NCBI GenBank assembly: GCA_000708835.1 | Contig: DF237031.1 | Span: 162,423 to 226,422 of the forward strand | Length of the DNA: 64,000 bases | Direction of reading: 5' to 3' | From: Klebsormidium nitens | Taxonomy: Eukaryota > Streptophyta > Klebsormidiophyceae > Klebsormidiales > Klebsormidiaceae | Shown: in pieces, positions 21,801-33,200 of the stretch | Numbering within the stretch: position 1 is the first letter of the stretch | Layout of the letters: each line of letters starts with the position of its first letter | Program-made: the position numbers and the translations under genes | The notes under the pieces: generated by a model | What the model was told of the DNA's origin: nothing | Databases searched by the model: none | The model's input: only the letters and a program-made list of their open reading frames with translations

Positions 21801-22880
21801 TGCTCAGAGAAGGTTGCCTTGGAATACGTCTGCATGCCACTTTTTGATACAGAGGACTGATGTCGCTTCGCTATCATAGGTGTGAAGAGTTCAAAGTAGC
21901 TTTCAAGGCTATGAAAGCCCCGAATTGTCTAGTTCAAACTGTTGCGGAGATGGCTTAACCAGACAAGTCCAAGTAAGCATTCAATTCAAAGTAGGAGAAT
22001 AATAACACAAGCATGTAGTTTCCAAAAGGAATGTGCTGCAACAGAACGCGAATTTGCCTGTAGAATGAGACAGCAAGACCAGTCATTGCCGAGATCGTGA
22101 CTAGGTGAATAACGATACTAGAAACCCACCTTCCTTGTCGGGAGTGAGACCGTATGGGAATGTCGGACCACGCACTGGTGGTTGGCTGCCTTCCATATTT
22201 TTTGTAGCGCTGAAAGTCCCGGTACTGAACGTAGCTCACGCCATTGCACTTCCACATCTGCACGGGAGTCAGATTCCTTTACAGATTATCGCACGAGACC
22301 CAACTTAAGGGCAAGTGCAAGAACCGGCTTCGGTCAATTTCATCTGATGCAGTTTCCAAACAAGCATTGGTCTTGTAGTCGGTGATAAATCGGCATTGCA
22401 TCACAGTGGACTTTGACTACTTGCGAGCTAGATCTGGTAAGTCTCGTCGAAATTGATCAACGCCTGTGCACCGCTGGATAGTGACCCTTAAATGGTGTGT
22501 GACCGAACGACACAGCTCATGTCCCCCGCATTGTAGTGAAGGAAAGTACGTATCAAAGAACCACAGCTCCCATTCTGAAGCCAGGCTGGCAATTTCCTTA
22601 CTATGGACTCCTTCATAAAAAGGATACGATCTTCTCTCAGCAGTGCCTAGTGCCTTCATCACAAGAGACAGGATTTTGATAAAAAAGAACAATCAAAGAT
22701 CTCTCTTACCTGCCGCTTGAGCTTTGCATCAGCCGCTTTCCCAGCCAAGAGCAGCCGCCTGGTAGCGACATAGAATTCATCTTGCTCGCCCATCCCGTGT
22801 GCAGGTTCCAGTAGCACTGCGTAGTAGTCTGGGTCCTGGCCTTTGGGCGCCAGCCCAGAAGCAGAGATGTCGACCTCCAT
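15865..22880 (-). CDS. WD40 repeat protein, WDR13-like
   Basis: Ten minus-strand exons close in frame: 22710-22880, 22130-22224, 21021-21175, 20544-20681, 20052-20191, 19086-19133, 17945-18237, 17121-17242, 16239-16315, 15865-16014. The product is 462 aa; human WDR13 is about 485 aa. A Ser-rich linker precedes FVGMQCIFDDSKLP, the family's entry into the propeller. WD motifs follow: LAYAGGDGVLRVCS, LLSCSLDKTVRVWN, NNNLLFVGNASSEV, RNIRASFCPLLSLEKGEF, VTGNEDTTVYFYDF, and the last blade GHTAPVTDVSWNHGENFLAS ending VVIVWKR. These match WDR13 and its plant relatives closely. The role is a scaffolding beta-propeller; plant function is not established to my knowledge. The exon 3 acceptor (preceded by GAGGCAG) is the least certain boundary. 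Exons 7 and 8 are flanked by decayed copies of their own edges. Confidence 0.88.
17350..17405 (-). repeat. Upstream echo of WDR13-like exon 8 acceptor
   Basis: On the minus strand the acceptor region of exon 8 (GGGCGCCTCTTCTTGCTTGC, then GTGGCTGCGGAGGTGGACGG) recurs about 125 nt upstream as GGGCGCCTCCCCCTGCTTG, then GCAGAGGTGGACGCGTGCTT. The shared ATTAAC just before it shows that intron sequence was copied too. The copy is in intron 7, upstream of the exon in the transcript. Confidence 0.7.
17654..17846 (-). repeat. Two downstream echoes of WDR13-like exon 7 3' end
   Basis: The last 50-60 nt of exon 7 (around 17945-17994, ending in a GTGAGG donor on the minus strand) recur at about 17786-17846 and again near 17654-17706. 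On the plus strand all three share the order GCAACG or GCGAAGCG, CTCGCGAG/CTTGCGAG/CTCGCAAG, AGCA. Spacings are about 158 and 136 nt. The first copy keeps a GT near the old donor. Both lie downstream of exon 7 in the transcript. Confidence 0.7.
18313..18405 (-). repeat. Upstream echo of WDR13-like exon 7 5' end
   Basis: The acceptor and first 75-80 nt of exon 7 (true copy 18158-18250) are repeated 154 nt upstream in the transcript. The shared block on the plus strand includes GGTTGACGCGGCCCGTGCTG and AAATTGAT. The copy has a small deletion that breaks the frame. Exon 7 is therefore bracketed by echoes of both its edges. Confidence 0.8.
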
Positions 22881-24546
22881 GGTCTAGGCAGGTGAACAAA
22901 GATGTTGATAAGACAATATGTCACTCAAAGGCGTGCAACTGCAGTGAAGATTGCAGTAACATATCCACAGCAATGGTTGGCTTTGGGAATCAGGCAGGTG
23001 GACCGGGGGCAGATGTCAGACGGGGCCCAATGCAGAAGCTTTGCCGAGCAGATTGCCCCAGATTCTTTGATTGCCCCATGTTCAGCAATGAATACCGGTA
23101 TACGTTCCACAACGTGTAAAAAAGTACAGACGGTCTTTATAGACTGCGACGCAGGACAGCGCGATGAAGGCCTATTGAGGCCCTCGTTAACCGAATTTGC
23201 GGCTGCGCCAGCCGAGCGACCCTGCTTTTAACGAAAGTAGGGAGCACCTTGCAAATAACAGAACCTTTGGAATTAATGACAAGAAGGAAGTAGTCTGCAA
23301 ATAACGTCGGAGTTCCTCGTTGTTGTCATCAAGTGACAATTCTCGAAAGCCTTCAATGTCCTTTGACAACCATCCCAGTGAAGGCAAAAGTTGCAACAGC
23401 AATGTGCCTTACCAATTTAATGCCCGGGCCGTTTGTCCAGAACAACCTGCACAGGGGTGCTCGCCTCCGCTTTTGCCCACGCTTCTTGTTAACCAATCTG
23501 CAATTGCTTGTTTCCCATGAATTGGTCAGAACGTCAATAAGAGCATAAACCCTAGCCCACCCCAGTTCAAATGCACTCCTCAAATGGACTTCTCACCATC
23601 TCATGTGCTCTTTAACGTTTGTGTGTAACAATCTTGGCTACAGAGAGCTACTCTATTGCGGTACAGTGCTGTGAATCATATGGTCATGGCAGCCTTGACA
23701 TATTCAACTTTCCTCTCCAGCCAGGTGAGTGTAACAACTGATAGCAAACTTCCAAATGGCTTTCGACAGATGCCTTCGGAGCGCAGGATGATAAAGCAGT
23801 ATCCTTTCTCAAAGCACAGAAAAATCTCAACATATGTTCCTTCGTCAGGGCCTGACAATTGGCAAAGGGAAAAATGGGGCTGGATGGCGCTTTACAAAAG
23901 CACCTGCTCACAATTGCTCCTTGCTTGCAGCTGGCATGCTGTTAACTCTATGTTGCTCCCTTCACTGCTTCAAAGTTCAGGCTCTAGAGTCTAGCTGCAG
24001 CTTTTGTTTGATCAGTGGCAGTGCTCAGCAGATCTTTGCAGGCGGCATTCAGAGCTTAATATACGGTTAAATTAACTGAGAATGCTCCATGAACCCTAAA
24101 AGCCTACCCAAATATGGGGGATGACACACATTAGCATTACAGCACAAGAAGCAGTTTTCTCCCTTGGTCGCCTAGGAGGAGCAGCGTAACGCACACGTTG
24201 TTTCCGCCGAAGCTTTCGTCCTAGGCGCCTACGTATAATAGGTAACATTTGTTGCCATATAAGGGGGACAGACTTGAGTATCATGTAGCATTCTTGCATG
24301 GTAGGCAAGCAGAAGAATGCTGCATTGCTACCTGGATCTGCTTAGGGCAGGAAGATTGGGGTGTATCTGAAGTGTGGGGCAGGGTTGAAAGGTGTCCACA
24401 TTGCACCACCATCCAGCTAGCTTAAGGCCTTTCAAGTGCCCGGCCATTTATTCTTACCGACTAATTGTGGCGCGCTGTCGACCGTCCTCTGACCAGAAAG
24501 CAGACAGAGAGCTGGTGCACTTGTTGAGAAAACCATCTGGCTGCAG
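22881..24546. other. Spacer upstream of the WDR13-like gene
   Basis: This should hold the promoter of the minus-strand WDR13-like gene. I see no convincing coding exon on either strand. There is one donor-like junction after a short Met-initiated stretch near 23690-23720 (ending CTCCAGCCAG then GTGAGT), but no matching downstream exon was found. Confidence 0.4.
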
Positions 24547-25407
24547 CTGACGTCAGTGGCTGTTCGATGCAAGCGCAGGGACCAGCAACAACTTTGCCCC
24601 AGGTAAGAAACGCATTGAAGCTGCACCTCTTCGGACAGCACTTATGTACGCTCTCTAGCTCTCCTTAGTCAGGACAAATGTTGGACGCTCTATCTGCTTC
24701 CATGTTTTAAAACACCACAGACGTTAAGACTCCAGCTCCAGCTGCAAGCTGATCTTGCGGCGCCGCCGTCTAGCCCTGCACCGTGGCAGACGTTCAATCC
24801 AAATATACGATTCTGTGCATCATGTAAACTAGATCATTGTGGAGCCGGTTGATTGGCACCCTTTGAAGCCAAACAACTAAAATAGGTCTGTTGAGAAGTG
24901 TTTCCTAGCCCCGCAATATGTTCATGTGAGAGGCTCAGACAGAACCTTTTGGCGCACAAACTTAGGAAGGCAAAGGGGATCCCTGTTCGTATAGCACTGG
25001 ATTGCCCCATCGTTGTCGGATTGCCCCACAGGTTTGAAGTTTGTTACAACAGCAGAGTTGAAGCGGGATCCTCAAGGAACCATGACCAACTTCGCCAATG
25101 TCCGTCTTGCAACCCACAGCATCGGCCCCCACTCTGGCGACACTGCAGCGATAATCCAAGCACTCCGCATCTTTCTGGAACTGCTCGCAGAACCCGGCTT
25201 CCTGAATGTTTGCCTGCTGTGCTTGTGCATTACTTCATGATGCAGCAGCTTGCGTGCAGACGAATGGGCGCGCTGAAGTCTGGAAGCCGAGGCGGACGAC
25301 TAAGTGTACGAAGACCACACAGAGGTGTGGCAGGCCGCCGACTTGCCGGCCTCAATCATGGACCTGGTGCAGTACAACGAGGAGATCCAGACTTTTCTGT
25401 GCACCAG
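24547..25407 (+). CDS. Possible exons of an unrecognised gene
   Basis: Several exon-like islands lie on the plus strand. 24721-24823 has an acceptor (AACACCACAG) and donor (GTAAAC) and leaves one base. That base closes the frame with 25032-25207, which reads FVTTAELKRDPQGTM, NFANVRLATHSIGPHSGD and IIQALRIFLELLAEPGFLN. An island at 25304-25407 reads VYEDHTEVWQAADLP and IMDLVQYNEEIQTFL and ends at a weak donor (GTCAAA). A further candidate is 24547-24602 (donor GTAAGA). The peptides look protein-like and the DNA is more GC-rich than its surroundings, but I recognise no family. The donor after 25207 is poor and all three frames stay open near 25260-25400. It may be a real gene with unclear ends or a decayed one. 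Confidence 0.3.
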
Positions 25408-26023
25408 GTCAAATTCAGGCCACTGAAGCTCAGCTCCAATATGGTGAGCGCGTTCAAATCCCGCTTGTTAACGTTAGGAGCGTGAAGGCATACGATGTTC
25501 AAAGTGAATGGACACTGTTCCATTTGGTTTGTCAAGAGAAGCTGTTGAGCATTTGCCTGAAGGAAGTATGAATGTTGTCTGGCGTCACTGAAGTTGCAAT
25601 GAGGTGTCAGCGATAAAAGCGTTTGAAAAGGGATGACATTGCTGACCACGGATGTTCAGCCTTTCTGGGGGAGTGCCGTGACTCGTGGCCCGCTGTGCTA
25701 GGTTCTTGGCATGCGCAGGCGTTTGTAGAAAGTCGGATGTCCTTCTCCTGTGAAAAAGCCAGAGCACTTAGTGTTCCAAAGAGTGTCTTCTACGGGTCAA
25801 CCACGACTTCCTGTTCAGAAGCTGATTCTTTCTAAGGTATTCCCTCCCCTTGCTGCTGTCGGGTTGGTTCCTCCGACTGCACCCAATGGCTTCTTTCTTC
25901 GCGTTCTCAGAGGGCAAGGTGAAGTCTTAAGCTTTTAGCTAGCCTTACTCAAAAAAACAAATATAGATTCTGGCGATTCTGATGGCTCTTTCTGATGCTG
26001 TCCTCTTCTGTCCTTATCTGCAG

Positions 26024-26258
26024 ACGTACCACGTCCAACCAACTGGCATCCCAAGCGGTCTAAAATCAGAACATCATCGAAGATCGACATCCAGACGCGC
26101 AACACTTCTCCGCTATTCGACGGGTGCACCTCCGACCGACACAAGACCAAGTAGGAGGGCAAGCTCGTCGCCGCGCAGTCGGCTCAAGTACGCCGCGCTT
26201 GAAGCCACCCGCCCAATTGTGCTTCCCGGCGTGGTCACCATGACTTCGTGGCTGTTCG
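26024..26258 (+). other. Exon-like segment with strong splice sites
   Basis: An excellent acceptor (TGTCCTTATCTGCAG) precedes 26024 and an excellent donor (GTGAGT) follows 26258. The open frame between encodes a Ser/Arg/Pro-rich peptide ending VVTMTSWLF. The opposite strand also has an open frame, so the coding strand is not certain. It could belong to the same unrecognised gene as the islands at 24.5-25.4 and 27.2 kb. Confidence 0.25.
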
Positions 26259-27248
26259 GTGAGTGCTTGCACTCGCTCTTTGAAAGAGTCAGCATTTTAA
26301 TGCCAGCCACATCGGAGCACTGGAACCCGCTAGTGTGCAGTATTTGGTTGATAAAAACATCCCCTCCTTAATTTCGGAGGTTTTCGCCTCGTGCAGCTCC
26401 GTGTCGCAGACCTTGTGCGAAGTGAGCCATAGTCTGCCAAAAGTGCCACATTCCCGCGGCCTGCAGGAAACACTCTTCCTGGTCTACGGTTTCCGCTCCT
26501 CGTTTCTATCTGAAAATGTCTGCACATTCCGTCCGCTGATTTTGCAACGAGTGCCTGCTGAGGCCAGAGGGCTCGGGAACTTTGGAATTGACCGGAAGTT
26601 CTTTGAAACGCCACGTTCCACTGCTCAATTTGAAAATGCTCTGCCTTCTATTAGTAACTGTTATTTTGCTGCTGTTGTACAACCTTCGGACCTATATGGC
26701 AGAGTAGTTCTTCGCTTGTGGTCTGTGATCCAACTGTGATGCCCCTTGGCTAAGGAGAAAGTGACGCCTGCCCAGTTGAGCTCGTTTTGGCAGACAGCTC
26801 CGCCCAAGCAACCCCGAAAGCCCCCCCACCTAGTTGCCATCATTGATCCCTGATTGCTGTCCGGCTCGAAATCTGTATATTTCCGCTCGATGTCTGGAAG
26901 TTTATTGCTCACCACGGGCAGCTTTGACGTCTGCCAAGTGGGGTATGACAATAATCTTTGAAGCTGCGATGCTCAGAAGCCTAGGAACCCCCAGCCGCTT
27001 CGGTTCTGCTTGCATTGCTCCGTTTCGCCTGTTTCTGTATGCTTAGTCATATGAGCCATCCAGATACTGATCTCAATGCTGACCACAACTGCGTCCTTCC
27101 CCAATGGGAACTTCGTTGAAGGCTCAGCTCTAATGTGTCTGGACTCACAGTTCGTTCCAGCGCCGTATCCTTATATGTAGAACCATTTCCCAGACGGAGT
27201 TGTCATACCTCATCAAACCCATCTGATTCCGATTGTTTTCTTTTGCAG

Positions 27249-27366
27249 CACCTGCCAGGAAGGATTTACGATAGCAGTGAGCATATGCACTGGAGCCGCA
27301 GTGACAGACTCGCAACCCAAGTGCAGGGGCAGGCGGCATCTAGGCGACTTGTGCTTTATGATCAAG
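27249..27366 (+). other. Exon-like segment with strong splice sites
   Basis: A pyrimidine-rich acceptor (TTTTCTTTTGCAG) and a strong donor (AAG then GTAAGT) flank an open 118-nt segment. One frame reads HLPGRIYDSSEHMHW then SRSDRLATQVQGQAASRRL; a second frame is also open. No family is recognised and no frame-closing partner exon was found with confidence. Confidence 0.3.
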
Positions 27367-28014
27367 GTAAGTTCGAAGGTGATCTCTGAAGCAGAGCAGC
27401 AACTCAGTTGAATCGACCAGGAAACGACTGCGATTGTGTATCTGTCTAAGATATAGGGCCTCTGCTAGTAGTCCAATTGCGAACCGGCTTAGAGTATTCA
27501 GCCGCGTCGTTATTGAAATTCAAACGAAAACGTCAAGGGAAAGCCAAATGCAGAATTTTAAACGGGTAAAGCGGCAGTAGGGCAAACACGTGAGTCAGCG
27601 CTTTGAGAGAAGGAGCTTTACATCAGGCGAAACTTGATTCAGACCCGTGTTGAATTTTTTTGGTTAGACAACAAGCGCAAAGCACGGCAAGGAAGGGAGC
27701 CTCGAAAGAGTTTAGTCATCAGCCATATGCTTGGCGCCAAATGCCCCGACACTTGCGATGCGACTACTTGAGAACCCATAAGATAAAGCGTAAATTCGTG
27801 CTCGCAGGTGGCCGTGCATTTGCATAAAGACATTTTCGAGCGCACTTCCAAGCAGGCAGTTCGCTAATGCGGCAAGACGTTGTCTGTAAGGGTTCACCGT
27901 CATGCGAACTCTATATTTGGTGTCATCATTCTTGTACATATCAGCTCGAGTCACCACGGGATTGATCTTCAACCTCACGTGCGATTCTTTCTTCCTTGCG
28001 ATGCAATGTGTTGC

Positions 28015-28125
28015 ATTTCTCATCTTGCCAATCCGTTTGTGTTGCATCTTCATCTTTCCCAATCCGTTTGCTTCAGCTGGCCAGTGTTGTCGCCGAAGCT
28101 GCCCAGTGTCCTCACCGCAGAAGCT
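28015..28125. repeat. Two short tandem duplications, 30-nt and 21-nt periods
   Basis: A block with core CCAATCCGTTTG occurs twice (28021-28044 and 28051-28075). Immediately after it a block with core CCAGTG then CGCCGAAGCT or CACCGCAGAAGC occurs twice (28081-28100, 28102-28123). Each pair differs by several substitutions. No coding link was seen. Confidence 0.6.
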
Positions 28126-28709
28126 TTGAATATTCATGATTTATGTCAACACTCGACTCCAAAACTCTCAAAAACGCTGACAACAAGGATCCCTGGAAGG
28201 AACTCACTCGGCTCCAGCACTCTGATCCCCTTTATTTTGATCTCGGCAGTCCCTTTCACTGTTTCAGTCGCGGTCCGAATTACAATGAAAATACGGTCAT
28301 ACCGTACTCATACGGATTCCGACGTCATTCGCTGACCGGTCGCGATCAATGCGTCTCGGCCATACATACCGCAATCATAGGGTGTATGGAAATGATTATT
28401 GGCGAATGGTCGGGCAGAAGTTGAACTAGGTTTCAATCCGGCCAACGTTTGCGGCTTGATGGTGACATCATTTTACACATACCCGAGGGCTGACTCCTGA
28501 GGGCCGCCTGGCCCACTCAACTGGTATACGAGGATGATTGGTACCTAAATGGAGCTGAATGGGATGGGTAAGGTTAGTCTGGTGGGTTAGTGGGAAAAAG
28601 GATGCGTATAGCAGGAACTCAGGTGGGGTTAGAGCCTTTTATGTTAATCGGAGCTCATTACTGTTTTCTTGGCTGAGCATTGAGCATCATCATTCCCTTG
28701 CAATTCTCG

Positions 28710-28958
28710 ATGTCGTACTTATGGTTGGTCCAAACCCAAATTTTCGGACGTACTTTCCGGGTGATCAATGCCGTGACCCGTCGGCTCTCAGTTGTCGGAC
28801 TCGGAGAGTGGCCGCGAATACCGGACGCCATCGTTTACCACAAACCCGGTTACAAGCGGCTAAATCCTCCCACTAAGTACGGTAAGTTCATCCCAGAATC
28901 AGTCCTGGCGTCCCAGCCAAAGCAAGAAGACGTGGCCACCGCTCAGGCTTCTGTCTGA
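28710..28958 (+). CDS. Small hypothetical protein, 82 aa
   Basis: A Met-initiated frame encodes an 82-residue product that starts hydrophobic and turns basic (MSYLWLVQTQIFGRTFRVIN, then TRRLSVVGLGEWPRIPDAIV) and ends in a Lys/Pro-rich tail (KPGYKRLNPPTKYGKF). The N-terminus could be a mitochondrial presequence. It may instead be the last exon of the unrecognised gene upstream. No family is recognised. The length is near what chance can give, so confidence is low. Confidence 0.25.
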   Translation: MSYLWLVQTQIFGRTFRVINAVTRRLSVVGLGEWPRIPDAIVYHKPGYKRLNPPTKYGKFIPESVLASQPKQEDVATAQASV

Positions 28959-30266
28959 TTGAAATGCTGCATGACGTGATCATATCTGTTATAAACCGGT
29001 AGAAGCTACCAATCTGCAGCCGTCAAAATCGTTTGAAGGATGAGAAGGACCATGCAGAAGTTGAGGACCGTTCTACGGGTAAGGTACTAAGTTAGTCTTC
29101 AGAAGAGCGCCAGAGGGGCGCCGTAGGGGCGCATCGGCAGCGCCTCAAGAGATTTATAGGACACATTGTCGCAAGTACAACTGAGTATACAGAGTTATGC
29201 GACGTGTCAGGTTCCCACCTCGCTTCCACCATTGCGCCGCCGGCCGTGACAGCCTATTGACACTCCAGACTCTTGTGTTAAGTGTTCAGATCTTGAGTCA
29301 GTTTTATTCCCTAATGCCGTCCTTGTAAGACTTTCAGAAAAGTTTCCTTCCGCACAGTGACAAGTCTGGCTGACTTGGCTGGTGGCTGCCACTGAGTAGA
29401 TCTCACAAGAAAGTAGCTTCAAATTTTCGCTCTTAAGACTCCAAAGGGGTTCTGGTCTTCACCGCAGCACAAACAGGTTAGTAGCAAGCTGGCAATGCCC
29501 AAGCAATGTCCACCTGCTGATTGCCAACTGTAGTTTCGAAAGGGCTCACAAGGCCTGACTTAGAAAAGCTGATCTTCCAAGCAGTATTCTCGGATACTGA
29601 ATGTGAATTGTCTCTAAGTTTTTTTGAAGATTGTCCATTTTGCAGGTCCAGGTTCATGTTTTTGGAATGCTTCAACTCGAAAGTAGCACACAGGAGTGCA
29701 TTTTCATTGTCATCCTTTCAGATTCTGCCTGAGCAAGTGAACAAATTCTTATGTTGGGACTTTGTTCAAACTATATAGAGACTGGGCCGCGGTTTTTGGG
29801 TCAGTAGTAATGCTCTAAGCTCAAGCATGAGGAATGCACTAAGAAAGAGCCTTCAACTTGAGGAAGGACTCTTGGAGGGCTGTGTGCGTTGTACATAGAG
29901 CAGGGCTGTCTTGCATCATGTAGAGCATGTGACCACTGTTCGTAAGCGCTCTGCATCAAGCTAGTATGGGGCAGACGATCAACGTGCAAAGACAAGAAAG
30001 GTCTGGTTCATGTTCTTAGTTCAGCTTGCCACATTGACTCTCCATACCTTTTGAGGCTCATGCTGTTTTGCACCTACGAGTGCAGGGGTTAATCGCACGG
30101 ATCCTAAAGCATTGCCAAACTGCATTTCCTGACCCAGCACCTCATTCTGTGCAGTGTTCAAGGTTATTGGCCTTTCACCGCCCTCTTGATGCCAATCCTC
30201 TCCTTAGCGGTTCATTCAGCCCTCCTGTTCTCGCAGGTTTGACCTAGCCTTTTGACCAAGAGAGAC
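28959..30266. other. Spacer upstream of the FAD monooxygenase gene
   Basis: I find no coding exon here. The stretch should include the promoter and 5' UTR of the plus-strand FAD monooxygenase gene. No clear TATA element or other named control site could be assigned. Confidence 0.4.
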
Positions 30267-33200
30267 ATGGCTCCCTGCACTCTTTTTTCTGGCCCCACTT
30301 CAGCCAACGTGCCGATCATACATCCCAAACCAACGGATGTTGTCATCATTGGAGCGGGTCCTGGGGGGCTCCTCTTAGCGCTGTACTTGCTGGAGAAGGG
30401 GCAGGGAAGGTTCAAGGTGTCCATCCATGAAGCACGGGAGGATCCAAGGGAAACCTTGAAGCGGCCGCCTTCTCCACGAAGGTGATCTTCCTTGCTAGAC
30501 CACACTCCTCGTCACGCTTGAAAATGTTGATGTAGGTTTGCTGCTGTCTGATCATTGTGGGATTTGGCAGATTGTGGACAAGCCTGTGTCCTCCGTCGGT
30601 TTTCAAGAAAAGCCCGAATTGCACAACGTTGAAACCTGGTTCAATTTGTCAGCTGGTTGAATCCCAGGAGATCTCAGTTTCTGTGAAGGGTTGTTGGAGA
30701 ATAGGCCATGCAGATCCAAGTATCACTGGTCCACTTCAGACGTGTTGCTGATGAGAAACAGCTATGAGACAGACTTGTGGGAGCCAAAGTTTATTCAGAA
30801 TCTTGTCACAGAGATGCCGAAAGTGGACGTCACCTGTGAGTGCTTGGAGATATGTTGGAACGTGACACCTGTGGGGATTTCTTGATAAGGTCTCCCCTTT
30901 CCCGCTGGCAGGTCCCCTCTAGGTATTTGGCACCGGGGGCTGGCAGCACTTCAGAGGATAGAGGGCTTATGGCCACGGGTCAATGTAAGACGCTTCTTGC
31001 ACTTATAGCAAACTGCATCTTGTCTGGATAAGGTTTATAATATGCATGAGCAAGTTCGCAAGTGCCAGCTCTGGCCAACTTCGGGTTTTCAAATGCTTGA
31101 CACAAAGGAAAGACATTTGATGTGCATTAGTCACCTTTAGCTTTGACATTGAGCTTCCTTTGTATGGTCAAGACGTGGAGGATTGGTCCTTGGACTTTGA
31201 CCGTAAAAATATGAAGGGCTCTTCGAACCAGTGGTGATAAGAAGAAAGTTGTGCAAATATGAGTGGCTGCATCTCCATGCTTCAGGTGATCGAAGAGATT
31301 GTCGCCTGGTTGAATTGCCGCCGCCATGGCCTAGCACCGCTCTTCTTGAAATTAACACTTTGATTGCTTGGATGTGAAACAGAATCTAGTTCGAGCATGG
31401 CTTCTAAGTCCTTCTTCCTCTCCAGTAAGCTTTCGTAGCGTTCAATATGTGACGACTCGGAGTCAACACTCCAAGCGCTATGCTTGATATTATCAAGGCT
31501 AAGAGGAGGAACGCTAATGATTTTCACTACAGGTCTGAAACGTCATTTATTTCCATCTTCCGCAGGCTGTAGGGGCCCCGGCGTTTGTGTGCAAAGTGTG
31601 GGTTCTGGGAAGATTCTTGTCCGTTCCACATCGCGCAGAGGACAGCCCGAAGATCGTCACGGACCGTTGCGCCTTGTGTGCCGCAATGATGGACCTTCTC
31701 CTTGCAAGGTAAACCCCAGCGCGCTGCATTCACCGATTTCTCTTCAGTGATGAAAGAATAGATCGGGTCGGCCGGATTTGTACTCATTTGGGTGATTCTT
31801 TAGATAACGAGTCAGAGGAAAACCTTGCAAAAGCCCCAAGGAACTTCAAAAGAGTGTGCACTTAGAATAGCTTTGAACAAGACCGGGAAATCTGTTCTGA
31901 AAAGTCGAGGTCTGAACCAAGGGGAGACCGCTCCCTGCCTGAGAGGTGCTGCTGGTTTAGCGCTTCTTGGCTCCACTTTGTTCCAGTCACCCAAACTAAG
32001 CCTAAACAAAGTCGTTAACCAGCTTCTGAACTGCTCTGGCTGAAAAGTGTTCTTTGGTTTGACGAGGTAAGGGCTGGGTCAGCATATGCTCGTATCAGAG
32101 TCTTGCAAGATCAGACTGTCCACTGAAATGTCAGACATAAGCACAAGTGTCGACCATTCCGCTTTTCCTTCGGGCAGATCCGGCGCTTTGGACATCACAG
32201 TCAGCAATGAGCTGGAACATCACACGTCCACGCACCGAAAGAGTCCTGTAAGATCACGAAGCTTTGCTTGGATCAATCAGAGCCGTCGATTGCCAGAAAA
32301 CCCTGTCGACCGTTCCGTTTTCCGTTCAGGTACGGCGGATCTGGCCTCTTGGACATCACGTTCGACCAGCGGTGCACCTCGGTCGACCTCCGGACACGCT
32401 CCGTAACTTTTGCCGCTCCCGCTCCTTCCGCGGACCGAAACTCAGAAGGGCAGCCGGGACCGGATCAGGCCAGTGATGTCGGGGAGTGGAACCGTACGAA
32501 CGGAACCGGAATCACCAAGCGATATGATCTGATCGTGGGTGCTGACGGGGTGCACTCCGTGGTTCGACAGGGCATTGTGCAGTCGACGAGAAGGTAAGAG
32601 CGAGAGAACACATATGATTTCACGAAACGTGGTTACGACTCTCGCTTTGCATATGGACGCTTTGTAAGGGTGCTGTGTGGATTGGGAGACTAATGTGAGT
32701 TCGTCGGCTGAAAAATTCAGAAGGCAACGTTGCACATTCACAAGGGTCCCAGGATTTCTGGGGAGTTGCAGCACTCGGAACGGAGAATGCGTATGTGTGT
32801 TCTTCCGAAATTTCCATGGAAAGGAACTCCCCCCGAGCTTCCTAACATTTTGATAAGCATCTGAACAGCCCACAAGCTGAACCAGTTTAGATGCGGCCTG
32901 AAAAGTCTTGTTTTCTGTCCGCTTTGATTTGGATCTCTAGAAAAGTGGGACCTGTTTCCGGCCTTCTATCAAGTTAAATTAGCAGCTGGAGAAGAACTGG
33001 ACTGTTCATCAGCTGACTTGAATCCAGATTGCCAACCCTGGATGCTGGTTTCTGCTCCAGGAAACTGGCGGCAGTGTCACGATCAAAGAGCGATCCAAAA
33101 AAAACTGTAAGACCTGGTGCGGGCGACCTTAACGTCCGAACCGCTCGCTTTGCAGGTTCGACTTCGAGCAGCGAGACATTGGCTGGGAGTGGCTGGTAAC

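Noticed and set aside
25255-25410. Plus-strand frame reading GGRLSVRRPHRGVAGRRLAG as the coding frame of the 25.3-kb island
   Set aside because: All three frames are open here. The VYEDHTEVWQAADLP frame has more protein-like composition, so the Arg/Gly-rich frame is probably its shadow.
27712-28137. 141-aa minus-strand frame and an overlapping 151-aa plus-strand frame (27880-28335)
   Set aside because: Neither shows a domain, splice context or composition typical of the real exons here. Overlapping open frames of this size on both strands are expected by chance in several kilobases.
30714-30835. Exon-like segment in the monooxygenase gene reading YHWSTSDVLLMRNSYETDL with a GTGAGT donor
   Set aside because: It is open and has fair splice sites, but including it breaks the phase between exon 1 and the well-matched SPLGIWHRGLAAL exon. 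The chain closes exactly without it.
32176-32252. Copy of monooxygenase exon 4 considered as a genuine extra exon
   Set aside because: It duplicates the start of the true exon, adds no family-conserved residues and disrupts the phase. It is treated as an echo.
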